A stretch of 64,000 nucleotides of DNA from Nematopogon swammerdamellus (Eukaryota; Arthropoda; Insecta; Lepidoptera; Adelidae), in assembly GCA_946902875.1 (NCBI GenBank), contig OX336342.1, forward strand, positions 12,889,523 through 12,953,522, given 5' to 3'. The position numbers and the translations under genes are program-made. The notes under the pieces are model-generated. The model searched no databases, had not been told where the DNA came from, and worked only from the letters and a program-made list of their open reading frames with translations. This document shows positions 1 to 8,150 of this stretch, piece after piece (position 1 is the first letter of the stretch; every line of letters starts with the position of its first letter).

Positions 1-127
1 TGTATTGTATTGTATATTGATCATTCATGTGGCAGTTAGACTGCACTCGAACTTGTCACAATTTGTTCTATCCGGTTCGATTACACCCACGAAGAAGAAC
101 CGACAAGAAACTTCGCAGGGTATTTTT
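1..127 (-). repeat. 5'-side piece of an interrupted repeat (retrotransposon 3'-tail type)
   Basis: This piece matches 16997-17120 almost base for base, including TTGTA pentanucleotides, 'ctatccggttcgat' and 'aagaaacttcgcaggg'. Read on the - strand it ends in 'caataaacaatacaatacaa', a microsatellite tail of the kind seen at non-LTR retrotransposon 3' ends. The match breaks at about 127 and resumes at about 2156, after the Helitron-like element. Confidence 0.6.
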
Positions 128-483
128 TCTATCTATCTATCTATCTATACATATAATAAAATCGTTAAATTAATAATCTCTCTTTGTCTGTACGCGCATC
201 ACGCAAAAACCACTGAACAGAATTTGACGAAACTTTGTATAGTGACAATGTATATCCCGGATTAACATAATAAACAAAAAAATATAATAAAAATTAAAAT
301 TATTATAAAATTTAAATGACAAGTTGACAACGGAGAACTGTCATCTCGACGTGAGCTGGCCGGTGACAAAATGTTTGATAAATAAAAAAAAAATAAAAAT
401 TGAAGTCGAACTTATGTCGCTGTCATTGGTGCAATTTATATTTCTCTGTTGCCCGCGGCTTCGCTAGCGTGAAATTCGTATTA

Positions 484-1195
484 AAAAAAAAGTAAGTAAC
501 TAAAGGCGGAGCCGAAGGCGGATCTGCGCTCACGTAAACGATATTCTTTCTCGATGAAAGTAACTAAGGGCGAGGCGGAAGTCGGAGCTGAGTTCAGGAA
601 GAAAAAAAAAATTCTTTCTTGAATGAAGTAAGTAACTATGGGCAGGCCGCAGGCCGAGCTGCGTTCAGGAAGAAGCTAAACCATCTTGAAGAAAGTAAGT
701 AACTAAGGCGAGGCCGAAGACCGAGCTACGTTCTGATAAATAATAAACCATCTCGGTGAAAGCGAGTAACTAGGGCGAGGCCGAAGGCCGAGCTGCGTTC
801 AGGAAGAAGCTGAACCATCTTGAAGAAAGTAAGTAACTAAGGCGAGGCCAAAGGCCGAGCTACATTCTGATAAATAATAAACCATATCGAAGAAAGCAAT
901 TAACTAAGGGCGAGGCCGAACGCCGACCTGCGTTCAGGAAGAAGCTAAACCATATTGAAGAAAGTAAGTAACTAAGGCGAGGCCGAAGGCCGAGCTTCGT
1001 TCTGATAAATAATAAACCATCTCGAAGAAAGGAAGTAAGTAAGGGCGAGGCCGAGGGCCGAGCTGCGTTCAGGAAAAAGCTAAACCATCTCGAAGAAAGC
1101 AAGTAACTAAGGCGAGGCCGAAGGCCGAGCTGCGTTCTGGATGAAGCTAAACCATCTCGAATAAAGTAGGTAACTAAGCGATATTAAGATTGAGT
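484..1195 (+). repeat. Tandem array, ~60-70 bp unit with ggccgaaggcc core (direct orientation)
   Basis: About ten imperfect units read roughly 'aagtaagtaactaaggcgaggc', then 'cgaaggccgagctgcgttc', then 'aggaagaagctaaaccatc'. Each has a palindromic GGCCGAAGGCC-type core. Two flavours alternate, one with 'gcgttcaggaagaagc' and one with 'cgttctgataaataat', which suggests that the true repeat is a two-unit module. Short open frames here are by-products of the repetition. Confidence 0.8.
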
Positions 1196-1214
1196 TAAAT
1201 TAATTTAAATTTTA

Positions 1215-1690
1215 TTATAAAGTCCACGCTTCTGACGGCAAACATACCGTGCATCCTAAAACCTTGCGGTTATTCCCGGCTGGATGGCAAGAGGCCCGAT
1301 GGTATCACCTTAGTTCCATGGGCCAAGGGTAGGTCTTTGATGTGGGACGCCATTTGTGTTCTCACATTGGCTCCAAGTCACGTTCGGGCATCTTCAAGAC
1401 CGGCCGGCGCGGCCGAGGCCTGGGCGGACAGCCTCAAACGCAATAAATATTATAGATATATAATTCAAGATTTCGAATTTGTTGCGTTTGCGGTTGAAAC
1501 CCTCGGTCCGTGGAGCAGTCTTTGAAGCCAAAAGCTTCTTGAAGAGGCTTGGGTCTCTGCTGGTGGACGCATTTGGTGTCCCGCAATCAAGGGCCTACTT
1601 CATTCAAACGGTAAGCTTTGCCATCCAGCGGGGTAATGCCGCAAGTGTTCTAGGAACATTTGAAAACGCCCCTTTTATGATAGTTATTTT
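1215..1690 (+). pseudogene. Captured transposon coding fragment (DGKRPDG...VPW domain), copy 1
   Basis: The reading is GYSRLDGKRPDGITLVPW, then LMWDA, TLAPSH, FAVETLGPW and IQRGNAASVLGTFE, with at least one frame shift after GPWSS. I recall the same string of motifs (DGKRPDG..LVPW, WD.T..TLA, ETLGPW, QRGNAASVLGT) in transposon-encoded proteins of many invertebrates, but I cannot name the family with certainty; the D...D.T pattern could be a nuclease-like fold, which is inference. The fragment is followed by an AT-rich stretch with 'attaaataaatag', as if its polyadenylation region was captured too. No start, no complete frame: a passenger in the Helitron-like element. Confidence 0.6.
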
Positions 1691-1798
1691 AATGTTTGTT
1701 AGGTAGGTTTTAATTATTTAGTTATTAATATTACTTTTTTATATATTTTATTAAATAAATAGATGGAGTAAACGATATTATATGCTATCGAAGAAAGG

Positions 1799-2100
1799 AA
1801 GTCATTTAAGGCGAGGCCCGAAGGCAGAAGAGGGTTTTTGGTTTACCTGAACGCAGCTCGGCCTTCGGCCTCGCCCTTAGTTACTTACTTTCTTCGAGAA
1901 GGTTTATCGTCTTCCTGAACGCAGCTCGGCCTTCGGCCTCGCCCTTAGTTACTTACTTTCTTCGAGAAGGTTTATTGTCTTCCAGGATGCAGCTGGGCCT
2001 TCGGCCTCGCCGTTAGTTGCTTACTTTATTTGAGAAGATTTATCGTTTACCTGAACGCAGCTCGGCCTTCGGCCTCGCCCTTAGTTACTTAGATTCTTCT
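1799..2100 (-). repeat. Same tandem array in inverted orientation
   Basis: Four to five units of 'cctgaacgcagctcggcctt' plus 'cggcctcgcccttagttac' are the reverse complement of the array at 484-1195. The two arrays flank the captured coding fragment and could pair in single-stranded DNA or RNA. Confidence 0.75.
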
Positions 2101-2155
2101 TTGAAATACGAATTTCACGCGAGCGAAGCCGCGGGCAACAGCTAGTACATAATAT

Positions 2156-2300
2156 TAATAATATTAGTGACTAGCCACATAACTACTAGACTTACAGTCT
2201 ATCGAAAACACAGCTTGAGAGCAAGATTTAACAATTTTGCTGAGAGATCTGACTACAAAGACTTATTAATTAAGTGTATCAGGTGTAAAGAGCCTAAATT
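2156..2300 (-). repeat. 3'-side piece of the interrupted repeat
   Basis: It matches 17150-17290 ('tagtgactagccacataa', 'cgaaaacacagcttgagagc', 'ctgactacaaagacttatt'). With 1-127 it rebuilds the uninterrupted copy at 16997-17292, so the Helitron-like element inserted here. Confidence 0.65.
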
Positions 2301-2393
2301 AAAAGTTAATATTTAATATGACGTTACGTTGTTGGTTAAACCCATACAACGTATAGCTCAGTGGTTAAACCAATTAAACCAACTTGGTTTCAG

Positions 2394-2500
2394 TGACCTG
2401 AACAATATGAAGTACATGGAATTAGTGATCAAGGAAGCGCTTAGACTATTCCCTTCGGTGCCACTAATGGGACGATGCATGGCGCACGACACTAATATCA
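2394..2500 (+). CDS. P450 exon with helix K (ExxR)
   Basis: The acceptor is ...ttggtttcag and the donor is gtgagt. It enters in phase 2 (the first T completes a codon of the missing upstream exon) and leaves in phase 1. It encodes [20 protein letters not shown] and the following SVPLMGR. The Glu and Arg of ExxR help lock the heme pocket in P450s. Confidence 0.93.
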
Positions 2501-5500
2501 GTGAGTGGAAACATTTTGGTGAAATTGTTTATATTGCCGTATTATGTTTCATGGGTCTATTATAAATTACTATGTTCTCCCAACGTTGTATCTGTGGAAA
2601 TAAGGCAGTGGATAGCCTGACCTTGGCACCTACAATTCCGCCTCGTGCAGATTTGTTTTTTTTTATGGAAACTGACATGATTGGTTACATCACCTCTACA
2701 TCCGTGATGTCAGCCCATAACAGCTTGGTGAACTGGGTGCCATGTCAGTGCTTCCCTTCGGTCGTGCCGAAGGGAATCTTTCCTCTGTTCAACCGGAGGC
2801 TTGGTTCTTATTGAGATATTTGAACGGCTGATATAAATCCCCATTCAGAAGTCTGCCACTAAGGAGTCGAATGGCCACCATTCTACACGCGAGAAGGCCG
2901 CATATTCAGCTTCAGTTGTATTATGATGATGATGAAGGAAGAAGCTGTCTAAAGATATTATATAAAGTTGCCTTAATTATTATTGCCGTTATTAAGTTAA
3001 TTAAGCGCCGGGCTTCTCATGCGAGAGGTCCGAGGTTCGAATCCGGTCGGCGTGTAGGTACCAATGAGTTTTTTCTGACGAAAAAATTTACGTACATACC
3101 TACAGCTGCTGCTTCACCGTTCGGAACCGGTGTAAAACTGTAGGTCCCTTCCCTTGCCCCTTACTAGGTGGTAGGCTAAAATTGTAGCCGACTGGGTTGA
3201 TACCACCGTACTGGATGTAAGATGGCCCCATAGCAGCCTCGGTTGTGTTCTCCTCTAGTCCAGTAATAACCAGCAATCCAGGTAAGTCTCCGGTATGGCA
3301 CCTACCTTCTCGGAGGTGATATTGGCTGGTCGGAGCATGTGCTTTGAGTCCTCCGCCTCAGACACCCAAAAAAATTTTTTTTGGAGTCCGTAGCCAACAA
3401 CCTGCCAGGAACCCTTATAAATCGGTCCGGTGACTGTCCGTCCGTCTGTCTGTCTGTCAAGTGCGCTGTCCGAGGTCGATGCTCCGAAACATAAAGCTGA
3501 ATAAATGATTAAAATGAAGTTACATCTTAAATAGTTAGTTTGTATCACGTGTGGCCGGTACTGTACCGTGTGGGGCCGGTACTTTAAAAGAATAGCCCCA
3601 CTGCATCTCTCCCCGTGTATGTCGTAAAAGGCGATTAAGGTATATAACTCCCTTCTTATATTGCTAGGTGGTAGGGTTTGACCCGCCCGGGTTGGTACCA
3701 CCGCACTAAATGAAAGGTCGGTCGAAACGGCTATGTAAATAGTTTGTGTTTTCCGTCCAGTTCAGTGTAGCCGGCACGACCGAAGGGAAACACTTACGTG
3801 GCACCAAGGTCACCCGGTGTTATGGGCTGACATCACGGATGTTGTAGGTGATGTCGCCAACCTTGTCAGTTTAAATAAATAAAAAAAAATGTTATTGAGA
3901 TAAACGCGAGACACGGTGCGACCGCGTGATCTGCTCGTAATCGATGTGCGTGAACGAAGAAATTGCCTACGGAACCCTGCGTGTTCTTTTAAATTATATG
4001 AATAAAAAAAAACAACTGAACGGTACAGATGGCATGGAACTGCCCGCCGGTGCCACCATCCTGGTGGACGTGTTTCATCTCCAGAGGAACCCCGAGCTCT
4101 ATGACGACCCCCTGGAGTTCCGACCTGAGCGCTTCGACATCGAGAACGTCAACAAGAGAAGTCCCTTCAGTTGGGTCGCTTTCAGCGCCGGTCCCAGGAA
4201 CTGCATCGGTGAGTCTTTTGCAAGTAGGTTATCTAATATAACTAGGAATCGTAGCTTCATGGTTCATACGGCACACCAGCGACACCATATACTGTCATAC
4301 TTTTTTTTTAATATAATTGAAACTGACATGGTTAGCTACATCACCTACAACACGCACGTGGCCACATAACTTGGATGAATTCGGTCTCATGTCAGTGCCT
4401 CGACAACTCTTGTTCGTGTCGGCTACACTAAACTGGACAGACTTTAATTCAGTGCGATTTTGTGATAGCTACTGGCAATATTTTGTGATATTTAAGGTTA
4501 GTTAGAATAGAATGCCCCACGGCATTAAGCTCAAACTATTGTGGCTAAATTGTATATATTGGTGTTCAATTAAAGAAGTAATACAACGTATCTACATCGT
4601 ACAAAGTATCATGTGTAATACAACAAGTATAAGCTAAGATAACAAATCCGGTTTTTTACTCGCTGTCAGAGTACTGTCAGACGTTATATATTTTTTCAAG
4701 ACACGAATAATGGCAGCAGGTAAAAACATATACTTAAGTACTTCTTTTTTTATTTTATTTCCACAACTAAAAAACAAATTGAAGGAATATGAGAGCCTAA
4801 AGAAAGTAAATTCAATATTAGTTCCTCTCCCTAGTTTCTATTCAAACATGCATCGCGAGACCTACTACGAGCGGGCCGCTCTCAAACCGCTTATAAAGAT
4901 GTAGTACGGAACATGGACGTTAACTTTTTAATACAGGAAAAGGCACACGCCTCTTGAGTAATATGAAGGGCGTGTATACTGTATATCCCCCCTCCCGCTT
5001 CCCCCTACGAACGAAATGTTCTTCGTAACCCCAGCGAGAGCACCGCCTAGGTGTTCAACTAAATTGCCCGTAGATAACGCAGCAAATTGCGTATCATTTG
5101 CCCGCCTCGAATGAATACGCGGTAGGCGCGGCGGCGATGAAAGAAAATTGTATTCGGATGGTGGATGTATGGGGCTCAGTGATTCCACTACAATACCATT
5201 CCCAGTAAGATGATTACTTCGAAGCTTTGAACGCGAACGAATCTTCAATTCGTGGGTATTTGAGTTAATACTTTTGTCCCCGGTTGAGATATTTTAGTTT
5301 ATTTTCTTCTGTGTAAGCATAAAATGTCTCGAACATTACAAACGACCAAGTACCTACATACTTAGTCATTAAATTAGACTGCAATACTTTTTAGGTTTCC
5401 GTATCCCGTACGGAAGCCTAGTACTAAGCCTACGTCTGTCCCTCCCTCCGTCCGTCTGTCCGTCTGTCCGAGGGCTGTATCTCTTGAACCGTAATAGGTA

Positions 5501-6072
5501 GCTGGTTGAAATTTTCACAGAACTATGGCGGATATAACAACAAATAAGAAAATTCAGAAAAAGTTAAAAATTAAGGGGGGCTTCCGTACAACGAACGTCC
5601 GAAAAATCGATTAGTCACACTATTGAATAATAGATGGCGCCACAGGCTTTTATACATTACAATGTTGAAAGACAAAAGATAGGCGGATAATAGCGGATAG
5701 ATACGGAAACCTCCGTGCTCGAGTAAAACTCGCACTTGACAGATTTTTATTAAATTAATGCTGAAAGAGTAATACTATAGGAAACCAAATTAATATTATT
5801 GGTTGGTTGTCAAGGGAAAGAAATGGAATGTCCTTAGCATCAATAAATAAGGTTTTTCTCGTACTTGAACAGGTCAAAAGTTCGCCCTGCTCGAGATAAA
5901 GTCGACACTGTCTCGCGTGCTGCGCGCGTACGAGTTGTCTAGTGCGGGCGTGGCGCCCGACCTGTCGCTCGACCTCATCCTCAAGCCGGTCGACGGCATC
6001 CAGGTCCGCATCAAGAAGAGGAACCTCACCACACCGCCCGTGAAGAACCTCAAGCTGAGGAGAAACGATTAA
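2394..6072 (+). CDS. Cytochrome P450, CYP4 clan, C-terminal part (three exons; 5' part outside window)
   Basis: Exons are 2394-2500, 4029-4208 and 5873-6072 with stop TAA 6070-6072. Together they encode ~161 residues of a ~500-residue heme monooxygenase, normally bound to the endoplasmic reticulum by its missing N-terminus. Visible marks are helix K ExxR (EALR, 2434-2445), FRPERF (4118-4135) and the heme loop [10 protein letters not shown] (from 4181), with the thiolate cysteine codon at 4202-4204. Splice phases agree at both junctions: phase 1 in an Asn codon and phase 1 in the Gly of CIG. All key residues are present and no stop interrupts the frame. Members act on fatty acids, hormones or xenobiotics; the substrate here cannot be told. 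The introns hold SINE, tRNA-SINE and other repeats. Exons 5' of 2394 must lie before the window. Confidence 0.93.
2656..2790 (-). repeat. SINE tail family T1 (truncated)
   Basis: The poly-T start and then 'ggaaactgacatgattggtt' and 'ccgtgatgtcagcccataac' are the reverse complement of the T1 tail ('tgggctgacatcacgg', 'atgtagccaaccgtgtcagt', poly-A) that recurs through the window. It lies in the first P450 intron shown. Confidence 0.75.
3003..3380 (+). repeat. tRNA-derived SINE, head truncated, tail family T3
   Basis: The tRNA-like part 'gcgagaggtccgaggttcga' 'atccggtcggcg' keeps a B box (GGTTCGAATCC) but lacks the A box. It is followed by 'gtaaaactgtaggtccctt', a module shared with T1 SINEs, and then the T3 tail ('cctaccttctcggaggtgat', 'attggctggtcggagcatg'). 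A copy with a complete head is at 14652-15021. Confidence 0.75.
3555..3890 (+). repeat. Mosaic SINE: 'ggggccggtact' head joined to T1 tail
   Basis: The head 'gtgtggggccggtactttaa' 'aagaatagccccactgcatc' is the same as at 62998, but here it runs into the T1 tail ('gttggtaccaccgcac', 'tgacatcacggatgttgtag', poly-A). The same head-tail joint occurs at 63585-63890. Confidence 0.7.
4029..4208 (+). CDS. P450 exon with PERF and heme-binding loop
   Basis: The acceptor is 'ggtacag', with a poor pyrimidine tract (the intron end is A-rich). The donor is g|gtgagt inside the Gly codon of CIG. The exon starts with [20 protein letters not shown] and ends with FSAGPRNCI. It is GC-richer than the surrounding intron, typical of a selected coding exon. 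Confidence 0.93.
4305..4445 (-). repeat. SINE tail T1, diverged
   Basis: Poly-T and then 'gaaactgacatggttagcta' 'catcacctacaac' are T1 sequence in reverse. The copy has decayed in its second half. It lies in the second P450 intron. Confidence 0.6.
4710..4904 (+). other. Unrecognised 64-residue open frame in P450 intron
   Basis: The frame opens ATGGCAGCAG followed by GTAAAA, which could also be a short first exon with a donor. It ends [25 protein letters not shown] and a stop. I recognise no family. It may be chance, or a retroposed remnant trapped in the intron. Confidence 0.15.
5395..5745 (-). repeat. Interspersed repeat with 'gtgcgagt...ggttccg' end
   Basis: Read on the - strand it starts 'gtcaagtgcgagttttact' 'cgagcacggagg' and ends in a CAGACGGA-rich stretch and 'ttccgtacgggatacgg'. 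This matches the pattern of the copies at 27613-27966, 31945-34703 and 53638-53925. It fills the end of the second P450 intron. Confidence 0.6.
5873..6072 (+). CDS. P450 last exon (helix L to C-terminus)
   Basis: The acceptor is 'cttgaacag'. The exon begins [20 protein letters not shown], which packs on the proximal heme face, and ends KNLKLRRND plus TAA. No AATAAA lies close behind the stop; the first seen are near 6591 and 6663. Confidence 0.93.
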
Positions 6073-6104
6073 TCAAGTCAATCAAAACGGGGTTTTTCTC
6101 TTTT

Positions 6105-6420
6105 TAGAAGTTCTTCTTTTATTATACACCTTATCAATATATGTATATCCAAATCAATATATGTATGTACCTACAAATATACCCAAATCAATATCAAGGC
6201 CAAAAGCCTTGCCTGATCAACTCGTTGCGCAGGCAAGGCTTGTTTTTTCTTTTGGTAGAAGCTCTTCTGTTATTATACACCTTATCAATATATGTATATC
6301 CAAAAAAAAACCTACAAATATACCCAAATCAATATCAAGGGTAAAATCCTTGCCTGATCAAATCGTTGAGCAGGCAAGGGTTGTTTTTTCTCTCTCGGTA
6401 GAAGTTCTTCTTTTCTTATA
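6105..6420 (+). repeat. Tandem duplication, ~150-bp unit, just 3' of the P450
   Basis: Two units each contain 'ttattatacaccttatcaat' 'atatgtatatcc', 'caaatatacccaaatcaata' and an inverted pair 'ccttgcctgatc...gcaggcaagg'. A third unit starts at about 6402 and breaks off. The duplicated unit may lie in the P450 3' UTR. Confidence 0.75.
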
Positions 6421-8150
6421 GATTTATAGTTTTAATTTTCGTAAGAAAAGTTTCTCATATTAGGTCTATTATAAGCTGAAATCATAATACATATCTATCT
6501 TGGTCACACTTGTGAACTATGAGCGTATCATTATCGTGTAACTCTAACCATTTCATTCTTTACTTTTCACTTTTTACTAAGTAGTCAAGAAAATAAATTA
6601 CTTCATTATTACGACATTCATCATTAAGACATCATTATTAAGACTTTCAAAGATTTGCACTCAATAAACGAAGCACGACATAGGCTTATTATACGTAAGA
6701 TGTTGTAATTATAGATTAAAGTAGGCAATGTAAGTAGTTAACTACAATGAGCGCCATATGAACATAATATGAATTTTGGAATGTTTCCTATATATTAAGC
6801 ATTTTTTAAAGAAATATCTTCCTGCAACACAGATTCATTATATAGCAGGAGGAATGTGTACTAACTAATAAACGCTTTTCTTTCTTACTTTCTTTCTTTA
6901 TACACTCATGGTTTTTGGTATGATTTTTCTATATCGGCTATTCCCTCTAAAAGCTCGCGATCCTTTCACTCGCGCTTGTGTTACTCGACAATAATTCACA
7001 AATAATCAATTTAGCGGTGATGCTCATCTACCGTCACTCAAACGACCGAAAATCTGATACTGAGTCGACAGAAAGTGCTTTGTCCTTCAACATTCGCCAT
7101 TCAAGTTATTCAGTCAGGATCACTCAAAGTATGAAACATGAAAAGTAAAAATATCAAGTATGCTGTGAGTTTTTTCAGAGCGCGACAGGCTGCATTCGTT
7201 TTCGAATATTTTATGTGCCCTTATTTTTGGGTTGATGGCGAGGTCGGCTTCCCTATCAAATTCGTCGCGCAATGCGTCACTCTATTTCGGTCAACTGTCA
7301 AAAGTGAGGCTGTAAAAGTGTTGTTATTTTGGGCCGGTGATAAAACATGTATGAGCGAATCATTTACGGCGGGGGCGGACGTTTGATTGGGTTTTCTGCT
7401 GCCGACTTTTCTGTTGCCGTGCCGCCGCTGCCGCCGCCGCCGCCGCCGATGCCGTGCCGCCCGTGTCCGAGCGTTGTTTTGTCCGTAGTCTGGGCTATTC
7501 AGTGTTTTCAGCAGCAGGTATCAATACCGATTAAGTACAACGTGAAAATACATTTACATGTCACCTTAATCTTGTAAGGGCTGAATTTTTTTCTGTTGCA
7601 ATTTTTCTGCTCTAATTCCTGATGTTTCGGTGTGTAAATATTTATACTTAAAAATAATGTATAAATGTAGGTATGTGTTCTTGAAAAAAAAATATCGAAT
7701 GGAATATATCTTTTTATTGTATAAGGTTAAACAAGGTACATTATTTCCTATAATAGGAAACTGAAGAAATGTAATATTATATCCACATTTATGTATAAGG
7801 TATTTCGAATGCGTGTATGCAATAACTAAGCTAATTTTTGTGAAATAAATACAAGTCATGAAATGTGTTTAGTTTTATTCATCTTTCCGACGCTCTGGCT
7901 AAAGGTAATACGTTCCCTTAGCATTTCGGGAACATATTATTTTCAAATAAAAAATATTAATATAGATATCTACAGTGAAAATAAAGACATGTGTTATATA
8001 CATAAAAAATATTTTGTAAAACAGCGAGGAGTAAGTATATTTCGGTGTAAAACGAAAAATTCAGTGTTTAAATTTTTTTTTTCTTAGCATTAGATATTGG
8101 ATGCTTTGTATTTTGAAGATTTTCAATTAAGGTAGGTTTTAATTAATTAA
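6421..8150. other. Gene-free AT-rich stretch with one GCC-repeat patch
   Basis: I see no supported coding region. A GCC-type triplet run lies at about 7421-7465 in AT-rich DNA, followed by 'ctattcagtgttttcagcagcag' (7496-7516), which resembles an insect initiator (TCAGT). That could mark a promoter, but no downstream exon was found. Confidence 0.4.

Larger units (their letters stand above)
128..2146 (+). mobile_element. Helitron-like non-autonomous element (copy 1) with captured coding fragment
   Basis: The element starts near 'tctatacatataataaaatcgt', a common start of lepidopteran Helitron-like repeats, and ends with a GCCGCGGGC-rich segment followed by CTAG-T at 2142-2146, as expected for a Helitron 3' terminus. 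There is no Rep/helicase coding region, so it would depend on another element in trans. It carries a tandem array at about 484-1195, a coding fragment at about 1215-1690 and an inverted array at about 1799-2100. A ~36-bp inverted repeat (447-483 against 2105-2140) bounds the inner 1.7 kb, so this may be two Helitron-like ends in opposite orientation. The class rests on termini and layout only. A close relative lies at 55098-57381. Confidence 0.6.

Noticed and set aside
860..1102. Open frame on the - strand with repeated SRWFSFFLNA..RPSASPL segments
   Set aside because: It is read through the GGCCGAAGGCC tandem array; the repetition of the protein simply follows the DNA repeat.
484..1195. CRISPR-like array
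   Set aside because: The units are 60-70 bp with no distinct repeat/spacer division, in eukaryotic DNA, and the variation is gradual between units.
3255..3701. 148-residue frame on the - strand
   Set aside because: It is composed of SINE tail sequence read backwards; similar frames occur in other SINE copies.
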